DNA from: an uncultured Clostridia bacterium
GTDB taxonomy: Bacteria > Bacillota > Clostridia > TANB77 > CAG-508
NCBI GenBank assembly: GCA_947631745.1
Contig: CANRMM010000008.1
Coordinates: 1 to 40,796 of the forward strand
DNA: 40,796 nt
Direction of reading: 5' to 3'
Shown here: positions 26,233-37,599 of the stretch, in pieces
Layout: each line of letters opens with the position of its first letter
Numbering within the stretch: position 1 is the first letter of the stretch
The notes under the pieces: model-generated
What the model was told of the DNA's origin: nothing
The model's database searches: none
Seen by the model: the letters and a program-made list of their open reading frames with translations, nothing else
Program-made: the position numbers and the translations under genes

Positions 26233-26673
26233 TTGAAAAAAGAGCGTCAACAGATAATTAAGGATTTAATTGAGGAATATGATATTTCTACACAGAGAGA
26301 TTTACAATATCTTTTAGAACAAAAAGGATTTATTGTAACACAAGCTACACTTTCAAGAGATATACGGGAATTAAAAATAATAAAACAACATATTGAAAAT
26401 GGTGGAGTCAAATATATTATTCCTTCTAAACCTAATATGTCTGAAAACATTTTACATGAAGCTATCCTTAATATAGACTGCGCTGGTTATATGGTTGTAA
26501 TTCATTGTCAATCTGGTATGGCACAAGCTACTTGTGCTTCATTGGATGGAATACATAATAAAAATATTGTAGGAACTATTGCAGGAGATGATACTATTTT
26601 TGTTTTAATGCATACAGAGACACAAGCCATAGATTTTGTAAAAAAATATCAAGAGGATGGAGGAATACTATAA
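26233..26673 (+). CDS. argR: Arginine repressor ArgR/AhrC
   Basis: This 146-aa protein has an N-terminal winged helix (ISTQRDLQYLLEQKGFIVTQATLSRDIRELKI) and a C-terminal hexamerisation/arginine-binding domain with GTIAGDDTIFVLMHT. The start is TTG 26233, the only reasonable one, with GAAGGG upstream. Its stop overlaps the recN ATG (TAATG). No arginine genes are in the window, so its targets are elsewhere. The argR-recN pairing is common in Firmicutes. Confidence 0.95.
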   Translation: MKKERQQIIKDLIEEYDISTQRDLQYLLEQKGFIVTQATLSRDIRELKIIKQHIENGGVKYIIPSKPNMSENILHEAILNIDCAGYMVVIHCQSGMAQATCASLDGIHNKNIVGTIAGDDTIFVLMHTETQAIDFVKKYQEDGGIL

Positions 26674-28334
26674 TGCTAAAAGAATTGTATATTGAAAATC
26701 TTGCTGTTATCGAACGTGCTTTTATACCTTTTTCTTCTAATTTTAATATATTTACTGGAGAAACAGGAGCAGGAAAATCTATTTTAATTCATGGTGTTAG
26801 TGCAATTTTAGGTTACAGAGTTAGTAAAGAACTTGTTCGCACAGGATGCAAAAAAGCAATCATTTCTGCATTATTTTGTGATATACCATCTAAAGTTGTG
26901 GAAATACTTGAATCTATGGGTTTTTTATGCTCTGACAATGAATTGATGCTTACAAGAGAAATATCTTCAGATGGTGGAAGTGTAGCACGTATAAATAACA
27001 GAACTACTACTATTGCAACATTAAAAGAAATAGGTAGCCTTCTCGTTGCAATACATGGACAACATGATAATCAAGTTCTATTATCATCGGAAAATCATAT
27101 AAATTTAATTGACAATTTTGGGGGATGTGAATCTTTTTTAAATGATTATCATAAAAGCTTTAAAGAATTACAGTTAGTTTCAAGAAAACTTAGTAAACTG
27201 CAAAATAAAAAACAAGAAATTAATCAAAAAGTAATTCCAATGCAAAATCTTTTAAATGAAATGGAAGCTCTTGATTTAAAAGAAGGGGAAGAAACGACAA
27301 TAGAAGAAGAACTATTTAAATTGCAGAAAAAAGAAAATATGTTATCATCAATAGATGAAGTTAATTTTATTTTAAATAATGAGCAGGAGGGGATAATATC
27401 AAATCTTGACAAAGCCGGGAAAATTCTAAATGAGTACGAAAATGATGATTTTATAAGCATATTTAAAAGGTTGCAAAAAATCAAATTAGAAATTATTGAT
27501 ATTTCAGAAATGATTACTGAAATTACAATTAAAACAGATATTGATACTGTATATATACAAAGTTTAAAAGATAGATTAGCACTTTTGCAAGGTATTTCTA
27601 AAAAATATCTATGCCCTTGCGATACTTTAATACAACAAATTAAAGAAACTCAGAAACTCATAGATTCTTCTTCATATTATGATAAAGAAATTGATGATTT
27701 AAAACATAGAAAAAAAAATTTGCTTAATGAAGTATCTGTAAAAGCTAAAATGCTTTCACAAAAAAGAAAAGATGCAATATACAGATTTGAAAAAGCCATA
27801 ATGGAACAGTTACAATTTCTAAATATGCAGGATACTATTATCAAAGTGAAACAAGAATCAACTAAACTCACTATAAATGGTATGGACTCTATGGAAATAT
27901 TTATTTCTGCTAATAAAGGAGAATCATTAAAACCATTATCAAAAGTAGCCTCTGGAGGAGAATTATCAAGAATTATGCTTGCATTGAAATGTGTAATTGC
28001 TAATCAAGATAATATACCTACAATGATTTTTGATGAAATTGATACAGGCGTCAGCGGACGAGCAGCTCAAAAAATAGGACTAAAACTACAAGAAGTTTCC
28101 AGAACCAGTCAAGTTATATGTATAACTCACCTTTCACAGATTGCTGTAATGGCTGATCACCACCTGCTCATTGAGAAAAAAGTAAATGAAAATAACAGAA
28201 CAGCTACTAATGTTACTTTATTATCATTTGAAGAACGTGTAAATGAAATTGCACGAATCATGAGTGGCGATAATCCAAGTGATTTAATGCTGAAAAGTGC
28301 AAGGGAAGAACTATTACAATCTCAAAAAATTTAA
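26673..28334 (+). CDS. recN: DNA repair protein RecN
   Basis: This 553-aa SMC-like ATPase acts in double-strand break repair. Walker A GETGAGKS is at about 29-36, followed by the conserved VAIHGQHDNQVLL. A long coiled coil spans about 150-370, then come the signature ASGGELSRIMLALK and Walker B MIFDEIDTGVSGRAAQK. Length is normal. It is the last gene before a clear terminator. Confidence 0.96.
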   Translation: MLKELYIENLAVIERAFIPFSSNFNIFTGETGAGKSILIHGVSAILGYRVSKELVRTGCKKAIISALFCDIPSKVVEILESMGFLCSDNELMLTREISSDGGSVARINNRTTTIATLKEIGSLLVAIHGQHDNQVLLSSENHINLIDNFGGCESFLNDYHKSFKELQLVSRKLSKLQNKKQEINQKVIPMQNLLNEMEALDLKEGEETTIEEELFKLQKKENMLSSIDEVNFILNNEQEGIISNLDKAGKILNEYENDDFISIFKRLQKIKLEIIDISEMITEITIKTDIDTVYIQSLKDRLALLQGISKKYLCPCDTLIQQIKETQKLIDSSSYYDKEIDDLKHRKKNLLNEVSVKAKMLSQKRKDAIYRFEKAIMEQLQFLNMQDTIIKVKQESTKLTINGMDSMEIFISANKGESLKPLSKVASGGELSRIMLALKCVIANQDNIPTMIFDEIDTGVSGRAAQKIGLKLQEVSRTSQVICITHLSQIAVMADHHLLIEKKVNENNRTATNVTLLSFEERVNEIARIMSGDNPSDLMLKSAREELLQSQKI

Positions 28335-28352
28335 TATTATTTTTTTATGTAT

Positions 28353-28394
28353 AAAACTCTGCAAAATGAGAAATCATAATTGCAGGGTTTTTTT
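28353..28394 (+). terminator. Terminator after recN
   Basis: AAAACTCTGCAA pairs with TTGCAGGGTTTT (one G-U pair), followed by a T run. It closes the nusB-recN string. Confidence 0.8.
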
Positions 28395-28407
28395 ATATTT
28401 ATATTAG

Positions 28408-29691
<1,284 letters not shown>

Positions 29692-29704
29692 TAAATATTT
29701 AAAT

Positions 29705-29750
29705 AAATCAGTAGTTTAATATTTTATAATAATTAAACTACTGATTTTTA
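29705..29750 (+). terminator. Terminator after eno
   Basis: A 16-bp stem (AAATCAGTAGTTTAAT and complement) closes an 11-nt loop, followed by T-rich sequence. Confidence 0.8.
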
Positions 29751-29820
29751 AATATAATTGTTATAATTATCAAAAAAGCAATTATTTTTTATATGATAAT
29801 AAAAAATTTTTTATTATAGC

Positions 29821-29849
29821 TTGATTTATTGAGATTTATTATGTATAAT
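29821..29849 (+). promoter_or_regulatory. Sigma-A promoter of the dapF operon
   Basis: TTGATT and TATAAT are separated by exactly 17 nt. The start of dapF is about 36 nt after the -10. Confidence 0.8.
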
Positions 29850-29885
29850 AGAAGGGTGATATTTCATAGATTGGAAGTGTAAGAT

Positions 29886-30737
29886 ATGTTGACTTTTTCT
29901 AAAATGCACGGTATAGGAAACGATTATATTTATATAAATTGTTTCAATGAAACAGTTGATGACCCTGAAAAATTATCAATCTTTATGAGTAATGTAAGAT
30001 TTGGTGTTGGTTCTGATGGGCTCGTTTTAATTATGCCTTCTGAAATTGCTGACTTTAAAATGAGAATTTTTAACGCAGATGGTTCTGAGGCAATGATGTG
30101 TGGCAATGCTACTCGTTGCATAGGAAAATATGTATATGATATGGGAATGACAGATAAAACCGAAATCACACTTGAAACTAATTCTGGTATAAAACATTTA
30201 ACATTATTCCTGAATGAAAATAATAAGGTTAAATGTGTAAGCGTTGATATGGGTAAAGCTATTCTAACTCCAAGAGAAATTCCTGTATCATCTGATTTAA
30301 ATAGGTTTATTTCTCAACCTATTAAAGTAAAACAAAATACATACTTTACAACATGTGTTTCAATGGGCAATCCACATGCTGTCGTATTTCTTCCTGATGT
30401 AGATTCACTAAATCTTGAAGAAATAGGCCCTTGTTTTGAAAATCATAATCTTTTCCCTAATCGTATAAATACAGAATTCGTAAAAGTAATAGATGAACAC
30501 ACACTACAAATGCGTGTATGGGAAAGAGGTAGTGGTGAAACATTTGCATGTGGTACAGGTGCATGTGCTACAGTTGTAGCTGCTGTTTTGAATGAATATT
30601 GTAAATATGACGAAAAAATATTAGTTCATTTACGTGGCGGTGACTTAGAAATTACATATCATTCTGATGGTTCTGTTACCATGTTTGGTCCTGCGACTTA
30701 TATTTTTGAAGGAAAAATAGAAATTCCTGAGTTATGA
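29886..30737 (+). CDS. dapF: Diaminopimelate epimerase
   Basis: This 283-aa cofactor-independent racemase converts LL- to meso-diaminopimelate for peptidoglycan and lysine. The two catalytic cysteines are at about 72 (MMCGNATRCIG) and 222 (FACGTGACA). Other motifs are KMHGIGNDYIYI and MGNPHAVVF. GGAAGTG precedes the ATG. The dapL gene follows, so the aminotransferase and epimerase steps are co-transcribed. Confidence 0.96.
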   Translation: MLTFSKMHGIGNDYIYINCFNETVDDPEKLSIFMSNVRFGVGSDGLVLIMPSEIADFKMRIFNADGSEAMMCGNATRCIGKYVYDMGMTDKTEITLETNSGIKHLTLFLNENNKVKCVSVDMGKAILTPREIPVSSDLNRFISQPIKVKQNTYFTTCVSMGNPHAVVFLPDVDSLNLEEIGPCFENHNLFPNRINTEFVKVIDEHTLQMRVWERGSGETFACGTGACATVVAAVLNEYCKYDEKILVHLRGGDLEITYHSDGSVTMFGPATYIFEGKIEIPEL

Positions 30738-30784
30738 TTGTAACAGATATAAAAAATAATTTAAAAATTAAAGGAGTGTTTTCA

Positions 30785-31990
30785 ATGCCTACAATCAATG
30801 AAAACTTTTTAAAATTAGAAAAAAATTATCTTTTTATAAATATAGCTAAAAAAGTAAATGCTTTTTTAGAAAAAAATCCTAATGCTCCTCTGATTAGAAT
30901 GGGTATCGGGGACGTTACTCTTCCTATTGCTCCTGTTTGTGTGGAAGCAATGAAAAAAGGTGCAGATGAAATGGGCGTTAAAGAAACCTTTAAAGGATAC
31001 GAAGATAGTGGTACAGGTTATGACTTTTTAAAGCAAGCCATTGCTGATTATTATAAGAACTATAATGTATCTTTAAGTTTAGATGAAATTCATGTAAATG
31101 ATGGCGCTAAAAGCGACTGCGGTAATATTGTAGATATTTTCGGTAATGATAATATTGTACTTATTACAGACCCAGCTTATCCTGTTTATGTTGATTCTAA
31201 TAAAATGAATGGCAGAAAGGTTATCTATGCAGACTCTAATGAAGAAAATGGTTTTGCTGCTATGCCGGATTTCTCTGTTCATGCTGACCTTATTTATTTG
31301 TGTTCCCCTAATAATCCAACTGGTTCTGTTTATACAAAAGAGCAATTAACTATATGGATAAAATATGCAAAAGAAAATAATGCAATTATAATTTTTGACG
31401 CTGCTTATGAAGCTTTCATTACTGAAGAAGGAATACCACATAGTATATTTGAAATAGATGGAGCTAAGGAGTGTGCTATTGAAATGTGCTCTCTTTCTAA
31501 AACAGCTGGATTTACAGGTATGCGCTGTGGTTATACTATAGTCCCTAATGATTTAAAGGTTATAGCATCAAATGGAACAGAAGTTAGCATCAGTCAAATT
31601 TGGAATCGTAGACAGGGAAGTAAATTTAATGGCGTTTCTTATCCTGTACAGTGTGCAGCAGCAGCAGTATTTACTGAAACAGGTTTAAAACAGATACACA
31701 AAAATATTTCTTATTATCAGGAAAATGCTTCTATTATTGGTAAGACAATGGATGAGTTAAATATTCAATATACAGGCGGTGTAAATTCCCCATATATATG
31801 GCTTAAGTGTCCTAATAATATGTCTAGCTGGGAATTCTTTGATTATGTCCTTGAAAATATTGCTGTTGTAGGAACTCCTGGAGAAGGCTTTGGTAAAAAC
31901 GGTGAGGGATGGTTTAGATTAACTGCATTCGGTGACCGTGATAATACTATTGAGGCAATGAATAGATTAAAGAACCTGCTCAAAAAGTAA
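30785..31990 (+). CDS. dapL: LL-diaminopimelate aminotransferase
   Basis: This 401-aa PLP enzyme makes LL-diaminopimelate directly from tetrahydrodipicolinate, bypassing the succinylase or acetylase steps. It has the family N-terminus INENFLKLEKNYLF, GIGDVTLP, SPNNPTGSVY, and the PLP-lysine motif SLSKTAGFTGMRCGY. The track starts at ATG 30734 overlapping dapF, but AAAGGAGTG lies just before ATG 30785 (MPTINENF), which also matches the family start. Confidence 0.95.
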   Translation: MPTINENFLKLEKNYLFINIAKKVNAFLEKNPNAPLIRMGIGDVTLPIAPVCVEAMKKGADEMGVKETFKGYEDSGTGYDFLKQAIADYYKNYNVSLSLDEIHVNDGAKSDCGNIVDIFGNDNIVLITDPAYPVYVDSNKMNGRKVIYADSNEENGFAAMPDFSVHADLIYLCSPNNPTGSVYTKEQLTIWIKYAKENNAIIIFDAAYEAFITEEGIPHSIFEIDGAKECAIEMCSLSKTAGFTGMRCGYTIVPNDLKVIASNGTEVSISQIWNRRQGSKFNGVSYPVQCAAAAVFTETGLKQIHKNISYYQENASIIGKTMDELNIQYTGGVNSPYIWLKCPNNMSSWEFFDYVLENIAVVGTPGEGFGKNGEGWFRLTAFGDRDNTIEAMNRLKNLLKK

Positions 31991-32018
31991 TTAAATAATA
32001 AAAGGAGATTTATTGTAT

Positions 32019-32288
32019 ATGAGAGCTGTTATTACCGTTATTGGTAAAGATAATGTTGGTATTTTACATAAAGTAAGTGGAGTTTGTTCTTCTTATAAGG
32101 CAAATGTTTTAGAAGTTACACAAAGTGTATTGCAAGATATGTTTGCAATGATTATGATGGTAGATATTTCTGAATTAGAATCTGATTTTGCAAAATTAAG
32201 TGATAGTTTAACCGAATTAGGAAAAGAACTTGGACTGTCTATACATACTATGCATGAAGATATTTTCAATGCTATGCATAGAATATGA
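32019..32288 (+). CDS. ACT domain protein (UPF0237-type)
   Basis: This 89-aa protein is a single ACT domain ([22 protein letters not shown] ... [22 protein letters not shown]), a small-molecule-binding regulatory fold. ATG 32019 matches the family N-terminus; the TTG of the track is nearer to the GGAG but adds two residues. Such genes regularly stand directly before UPF0210 genes, as here, with a short overlap of the ORFs. The ligand and role are unknown. Confidence 0.88.
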   Translation: MRAVITVIGKDNVGILHKVSGVCSSYKANVLEVTQSVLQDMFAMIMMVDISELESDFAKLSDSLTELGKELGLSIHTMHEDIFNAMHRI

Positions 32289-32308
32289 AAAGAGCAGGAG
32301 AATATACA

Positions 32309-33679
32309 ATGAATAGTACAATGTTTAATGCTGGTGATATATTAGAAACCATTCGCATGATTCAAGATGAATGCTTGGATATAAGAACCATTACTATGGG
32401 AATTTCTCTATTAGATTGCATTGACCCTGACATTGATAGAGCTTGTGAAAAAATTTATCGTAAGATTACAACAAAGGCTTCTAAATTAGTAGAAACCGGA
32501 GAAAAAATTGAAAAGGAATATGGCATTCCTATTATAAATAAAAGAATTTCTGTTACACCAATTGCAATGTTAGCAGCTGCATGCCCTAATGATAACCCTG
32601 TAAAATTTGCAAAGGCTTTACAACGTGCAGCAGAAACTTGTGGGGTTAACTTCATAGGTGGATATTCTGCATTAGTACATAAAGGATTTAGTGCTGGAGA
32701 TTTAGCATTAATTAAATCTATTCCAGAAGCATTAGATATAACAACAAGATTGTGTTCTTCTGTTAATGTTGGCTCTACTAAGAGCGGCATAAACATGGAT
32801 GCTGTTAAACTTATGGGAGAAATTATTTTAGAATCAGCTAAGAGAACATCTGACCGTGAGTGTGTCGGTCCTTCTAAACTTGTAGTATTTTGTAATGCTC
32901 CTGAAGATAATCCTTTTATGGCGGGTGCTTTTCATGGTGTAGGTGAATCTGACTGTGTAATAAATGTAGGTGTATCAGGCCCTGGTGTTGTACGTTCAAC
33001 AATTTCTAAGTATCCAGATGTCTCTCTAAATATACTTGCTGATATTATAAAGAAAACCGCATTTAAAATTACAAGAATGGGACAATTGGTAGGTGCAAGA
33101 GCTTCTGAAATGTTAGGTGTTGAATTTGGTATTGTAGATCTTTCTCTTGCTCCAACTCCAGCAGTAGGTGATAGTGTAGCTCATATATTAGAGTCTATGG
33201 GTCTTGAAATATGTGGTACTCACGGCACAACTGCTGCACTTGCAATGCTCAATGATGCAGTAAAAAAAGGTGGTGTAATGGCTTCTTCCAATGTAGGAGG
33301 ACTATCTGGTGCATTTATACCTGTATCTGAAGATGCTGGTATGATTGCAGCCGCAATAGATGGAACATTAACACTCACAAAATTAGAAGCTATGACATCT
33401 GTTTGTTCTGTAGGATTAGATATGATTGCTATTCCTGGAGATGTAGAACCTACTACAATATCAGCAATAATTGCTGACGAAATGGCTATAGGCATGGTAA
33501 ATAATAAAACTACTGCTGTAAGAGTTATTCCAGCTATAGGCATGAAAGAAGGAGATATGCTCGAATATGGTGGCTTATTTGGAAGCGCACCTGTTATGCC
33601 TGTAAGTAGAAAATCATCTGCAAGATTTATTGAACGTGGTGGTAGGATACCTGCTCCAATGCATAGTGTAAAAAATTAA
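32309..33679 (+). CDS. UPF0210 (DUF711) family protein
   Basis: This is a 456-aa protein of the conserved PFL/UPF0210 family. Family stretches are [45 protein letters not shown] and the Gly-rich [28 protein letters not shown]. The function is not established; a fold relation to glycyl-radical-like barrels has been suggested for the family. CAGGAG lies 8 nt before ATG 32309 ([10 protein letters not shown]), better than the track start. It is paired with the ACT protein. Confidence 0.9.
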   Translation: MNSTMFNAGDILETIRMIQDECLDIRTITMGISLLDCIDPDIDRACEKIYRKITTKASKLVETGEKIEKEYGIPIINKRISVTPIAMLAAACPNDNPVKFAKALQRAAETCGVNFIGGYSALVHKGFSAGDLALIKSIPEALDITTRLCSSVNVGSTKSGINMDAVKLMGEIILESAKRTSDRECVGPSKLVVFCNAPEDNPFMAGAFHGVGESDCVINVGVSGPGVVRSTISKYPDVSLNILADIIKKTAFKITRMGQLVGARASEMLGVEFGIVDLSLAPTPAVGDSVAHILESMGLEICGTHGTTAALAMLNDAVKKGGVMASSNVGGLSGAFIPVSEDAGMIAAAIDGTLTLTKLEAMTSVCSVGLDMIAIPGDVEPTTISAIIADEMAIGMVNNKTTAVRVIPAIGMKEGDMLEYGGLFGSAPVMPVSRKSSARFIERGGRIPAPMHSVKN

Positions 33680-33690
33680 AATATAGATTT

Positions 33691-34941
33691 ATGAAAGAAA
33701 AAAAAATTAATATTGCAGTAATTGGCGGTGGAGCATCTGGTCTGATTGCTGCAATAGAAGCTAAAAAAAATAGTGATTCTTCTTGTATTGTTTCTATATT
33801 TGAAAAAAATGACCGTGTAGGAAGAAAAATTTTATCAACTGGAAATGGTCGTTGTAATTTAGGAAATAATAGTAGAGATATTTGTCACTATGGAGGGACC
33901 ATTACTAATATTGTCCCTCAAGTCTTTTTTAATTTTCCTGATACTAAAGAGTACTTTCGTTCTTTTGGACTTATTTGTAGAGAAGAGGATAACAGACTAT
34001 ATCCTAATAGTAATCACGCTTCTTCTGTATTAGATACTCTTAGACTATCTGCTCAGTCTTGCGGAGTAGATGTTTATTGTAATTGTGAAATTACAGAAAT
34101 ATATTTGAAAAAAAATAAGTTTATACTAAAATCATCTGAAAATATAATATATAATTCTGATATAGTTATATTTTCGATTGGTGGTTATTCAGCACCTGCT
34201 TTAGGAACCGATGGCTCAGCCTTTTCGATATTAAAAAATTTAGGAATTAAAATTTTAAGATGTTATCCTGCTCTATGTCCAATAAAAACTGATTCAAATT
34301 TAGTAAACAACTTGAAAGGTATCCGTATACATGCTAATGTATCATTATTTGATTTAAATGAAAATTTGATTGCTTCTGAATTAGGAGAGGTGCAGTTTAC
34401 ATCTGATTCACTTTCTGGTGTTTGTGTCTTTAATTTAGCTGCATATTGTAATAATAGAAATGATTTATTTATATCAATAGATTTAATGCCAAACGCAAGT
34501 TTAAATGAAGTATATCAAATGATATCTGATATATATACTAAAAGAAACAATTGGCTATTAGAAGATTTTTTAACAGGTATTTTTCAAAAAAAGATGACTT
34601 TTCAGATTTTAAAAAAATGTAACATTAGTTTAAAATCAATAAAGATGACATATATGTTATCTAAAAAAGATTTATATAATATAGCTGATATTATAAAAGA
34701 CTGGCGTTTTCCTGTGCGTTCTCTTAGTGAATGGAGTAATTCACAAGTTACTAATGGTGGCGTTCCTTTAGAAGAAATCAATTCTGATTTAGAGCTAAAG
34801 AAAATTCCTAATTTTTATGTTACTGGAGAAGCACTTGACTTACATGGAGCTTGTGGCGGATTTAATTTAAATTGGGCATGGGCATCTGGTTTTTATGTAG
34901 GGAGAAAGGCAGCATTGAAATGGAGAAAATATAAATTATGA
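33691..34941 (+). CDS. NAD(P)/FAD-dependent oxidoreductase (HI0933/BaiN-like)
   Basis: This 416-aa flavoprotein has an N-terminal Rossmann GGGASG at about 12-17, EKNDRVGRKILSTGNGRCNL, the flavin region FSIGGYSAPALGTDGS, and the C-terminal VTGEALDLHGACGGFNLNWAWASG typical of the HI0933 family. The substrate is unknown; BaiN-like names come from distant homologues and should not be read as bile-acid metabolism. The ribosome binding site is weak. Its stop overlaps the next start by 4 nt. Confidence 0.88.
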   Translation: MKEKKINIAVIGGGASGLIAAIEAKKNSDSSCIVSIFEKNDRVGRKILSTGNGRCNLGNNSRDICHYGGTITNIVPQVFFNFPDTKEYFRSFGLICREEDNRLYPNSNHASSVLDTLRLSAQSCGVDVYCNCEITEIYLKKNKFILKSSENIIYNSDIVIFSIGGYSAPALGTDGSAFSILKNLGIKILRCYPALCPIKTDSNLVNNLKGIRIHANVSLFDLNENLIASELGEVQFTSDSLSGVCVFNLAAYCNNRNDLFISIDLMPNASLNEVYQMISDIYTKRNNWLLEDFLTGIFQKKMTFQILKKCNISLKSIKMTYMLSKKDLYNIADIIKDWRFPVRSLSEWSNSQVTNGGVPLEEINSDLELKKIPNFYVTGEALDLHGACGGFNLNWAWASGFYVGRKAALKWRKYKL

Positions 34942-36539
34942 TTAAGTTAAATAATATAAATTTACCTCTTGATTATACAGAACAAATTATAAAACAGAAA
35001 ATATCAAAAAAACTGAATATTTCTGCATCTAAAATTATTTCTTGGCATTTTTTAAAAAAATCAGTTGACGCAAGAAAAAAGAATGCAATCTGTTTTAATG
35101 TTTCTTTATCTGTTTTATTATCACAAAAAAAGGAAAAAGAGATATTAAGAAAAAACATTCCATCTGTTTCTTTATATGAAGAATATAAATATAATTTTTT
35201 TAAAATTACTGAAGTAAAAAAACGTCCTGTTGTTGTTGGATTTGGACCAGCTGGTATGTTTGCAGCTTTGGTATTAGCTAAATCAGGTTTAAAACCTATT
35301 ATTTTGGAACAAGGAACTTGTGTTGAGCAAAGACAAAAAGATATTCTTCACTTTATTAAAACAGGAGAACTAAACGAACGTTCTAATGTACAATTTGGAG
35401 AAGGTGGAGCAGGAACATTTTCTGATGGAAAATTAACAACGGGGATTAAAAATCAAAGAATACAATTTATTTTAAAAACTTTTGTTGAGTGTGGGGCACC
35501 ATCAGAAATATTATATTTAGCAAAACCTCATATAGGTACAGATATTCTTGTTGATGTTGTAAAAAATATTAGAATGGAAATTATAAAATATGGTGGGGAA
35601 ATTATTTTTAATGCAAAGTTTTGCGATTTTAACACAAAAAACAATAAAATGACATCTATCATTTATGAGAAAAATGATAAGTTAAAAACGATAGAAACAG
35701 ATAGCTGTATTCTTGCTACAGGACATAGTTGTAGGGATATATTCAATTTATTATATAATAGAAACATTGAATTACAACAAAAAAATTTTGCAGTAGGAGT
35801 ACGTATTGAGCATTTACAATCTAAAATAAATGAAAGCATGTATGGTAAATTTGCAAATCATCCAAACTTAGGTGCAGCTGATTATAAAATTGCTGTTCAT
35901 ATGCCAACAGGTTTTGATTTATATACATTTTGTATGTGTCCAGGTGGGGAAGTTGTAGCAGCTTCATCTGAAAAAAAACGTCTCGTTGTAAATGGTATGA
36001 GTTTTCACAAAAGAGATGGTAATAACGCTAATAGTGCATTATTGGTTGGAGTTTCTTCTAAAATGCTTGAAAGTAATCATCCTTTGGCTGGTATGTGGTT
36101 TCAACAAAACATTGAAGAAAAAGCATACATTGCAGGAGGAAGTAATTATTCTGCACCTGCTTGCACTTTAGGTTCTTTTTTATATGGACAAAAAAATGAT
36201 TTTAATAAATCTATAAAATCAACTTATAAGTTAGGTATTAAATATGCATTGCCACACGAATATTTGCCGAATTATATTGTTGATACATTAAAGTATGGTA
36301 TTCCTATGATTGCTGAAAAAATTTCAGGTTTTGGTGATGAGAGTGCTGTTATCACTGGCGTCGAAAGTAGAAGTTCATCTCCAATTAGAATTTTAAGAAA
36401 TGAAAATTGTGAATCAGTTTCTGTGAATGGACTTTACCCGTGTGGTGAAGGAGCAGGGTATGCAGGAGGAATAATGTCTGCAGCTGTAGATGGAATGAAA
36501 TGTGCTGAAAGCCTTATTACAAATTTTTGTAATAAATAA
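34938..36539 (+). CDS. FAD-dependent protein (uncharacterised dehydrogenase family)
   Basis: This 533-aa protein has an N-terminal ~90-residue domain and a FAD-binding domain starting VVVGFGPAGMFAALVLAKSG near residue 97. It continues with GELNERSNVQFGEGGAGTFSDGKLTTG and ends with GLYPCGEGAGYAGGIMSAAVDG. These are typical of a conserved family annotated as FAD-dependent protein or NAD(P)/FAD-dependent oxidoreductase; the reaction is unknown. It is coupled to the preceding oxidoreductase through ATGA. Confidence 0.88.
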   Translation: MIKLNNINLPLDYTEQIIKQKISKKLNISASKIISWHFLKKSVDARKKNAICFNVSLSVLLSQKKEKEILRKNIPSVSLYEEYKYNFFKITEVKKRPVVVGFGPAGMFAALVLAKSGLKPIILEQGTCVEQRQKDILHFIKTGELNERSNVQFGEGGAGTFSDGKLTTGIKNQRIQFILKTFVECGAPSEILYLAKPHIGTDILVDVVKNIRMEIIKYGGEIIFNAKFCDFNTKNNKMTSIIYEKNDKLKTIETDSCILATGHSCRDIFNLLYNRNIELQQKNFAVGVRIEHLQSKINESMYGKFANHPNLGAADYKIAVHMPTGFDLYTFCMCPGGEVVAASSEKKRLVVNGMSFHKRDGNNANSALLVGVSSKMLESNHPLAGMWFQQNIEEKAYIAGGSNYSAPACTLGSFLYGQKNDFNKSIKSTYKLGIKYALPHEYLPNYIVDTLKYGIPMIAEKISGFGDESAVITGVESRSSSPIRILRNENCESVSVNGLYPCGEGAGYAGGIMSAAVDGMKCAESLITNFCNK

Positions 36540-36542
36540 TAG

Positions 36543-36607
36543 AAGGGAGGAATATGTCCAACTACACCAAATGTCAGTTTGGTGTAGTTGGATGGGCTAT
36601 TTTATGA
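36543..36607 (+). promoter_or_regulatory. Leader peptide and perfect hairpin before the xer gene
   Basis: AAGGGAGG (36543-36550) serves ATG 36554, opening a 17-codon ORF (MSNYTKCQFGVVGWAIL) whose TGA overlaps the recombinase ATG as ATGA. Inside it, TCCAACTACACCAAA (36557-36571) and its exact complement (36578-36592) form a 15-bp stem with a 6-nt loop and no T tract. The recombinase has only a weak site of its own, so its translation probably depends on the leader ORF or on folding of this stem. Confidence 0.6.
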
Positions 36608-37599
36608 AAATTGATAAAACTAAATGTCCAGATTTCTTAAATGACTATATATTATATATATCTGTTACAAAATCCCTATCACCAAGAACAATCGAAGAAT
36701 ACTATGGTGATATAAGATTATTTTTAAAGTATATATTATTCATGAAAGATAAAAACTATTCAGATATAGAAAATCTTGCAGATATTCCTATAGATAAATT
36801 TGAAATAGAATTATTAGAATCTATAAAGCTACAAAATATATATGAATTTCTGTATTATCTATCAGAAGAAAGAGAAAATCACGACCGTGCCAGAAGCCGA
36901 AAAGTTTCTACATTAAAGAGCTTCTTTAAATATTTATGCAATCAAAAAAAAATAATTGCACATAATCCTATGGAACAATTAGAGCTTCCAACATTGAGCA
37001 AACCGCTTCCTAAATATCTAACCTTAGAACAAAGTATGGATTTATTAAAAAATATAAATACGTCATATCCTGAACGTGATTATTGTATTCTTGCATTATT
37101 CCTAAATTGCGGTTTAAGATTAAGTGAATTAGTAAATTTAGATGTTTCTGATATAAATTTCAAATATGAACAAATGACGATAACGGGAAAAGGTAGAAAA
37201 CAACGCATAGTATATCTAAATAACGCTTGTATAGAATCCATAATGAATTATTTATCAGTAAGAGATGACTCAGAACAATGTCATAATGAAAAAGCATTAT
37301 TTCTAAGTAAAAGACATAAAAGAATAAGCAAAAGACGTGTTCAACAAATCGTAGAAAATGCACTTCATTCAGCACAATTAGATAATATGGGGTTCTCTAC
37401 TCATAAATTAAGACATACAGCAGCTACTTTAATGTATCAATACGGTGGTGCTGACGTATTAGCACTAAAAGAAATATTAGGTCACGAAAGTACATCTACT
37501 ACTGAAATATATACTCATTTATCTGATGAGACATTAAGAAAAATCGCAAAAAATGCACCTTTAGCTAATATAAAGCTAGATAATAAAAAAGAAAAATAA
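36604..37599 (+). CDS. Tyrosine recombinase, XerC/XerD type
   Basis: This 331-aa recombinase has an N-terminal SAM-like core-binding domain (about 8-115) and a catalytic domain with Arg (NCGLRLSELV, about 172), Lys (GKGRKQ, about 197), HKLRH (267-271), GHEST (about 293-297) and the nucleophile Tyr in EIYTHLS (about 303). These match chromosome-resolving Xer proteins. The track start lies far upstream; ATG 36604 (MKIDKTKCPDF) fits the family. Base composition matches the chromosome, and the gene lies outside the tRNA-Leu boundary, so I do not take it as the integrase of the neighbouring element. Whether it is XerC or XerD is not clear. Confidence 0.9.
   Translation: MKIDKTKCPDFLNDYILYISVTKSLSPRTIEEYYGDIRLFLKYILFMKDKNYSDIENLADIPIDKFEIELLESIKLQNIYEFLYYLSEERENHDRARSRKVSTLKSFFKYLCNQKKIIAHNPMEQLELPTLSKPLPKYLTLEQSMDLLKNINTSYPERDYCILALFLNCGLRLSELVNLDVSDINFKYEQMTITGKGRKQRIVYLNNACIESIMNYLSVRDDSEQCHNEKALFLSKRHKRISKRRVQQIVENALHSAQLDNMGFSTHKLRHTAATLMYQYGGADVLALKEILGHESTSTTEIYTHLSDETLRKIAKNAPLANIKLDNKKEK

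Noticed and set aside
30734-30784. Upstream start of dapL overlapping dapF
   Set aside because: AAAGGAG before ATG 30785 and the conserved DapL N-terminus favour the later start.
32455-33543. Minus-strand ORFs opposite the UPF0210 gene and other shadow ORFs of the track
   Set aside because: They lie wholly within well-supported genes on the other strand and show no family motifs or ribosome binding sites.
36604-37599. Xer gene as the integrase of the neighbouring element
   Set aside because: It lies on the chromosomal side of the tRNA-Leu fragment, has chromosomal base composition and its own terminator, and matches Xer proteins. It stays possible only if the boundary is misread.
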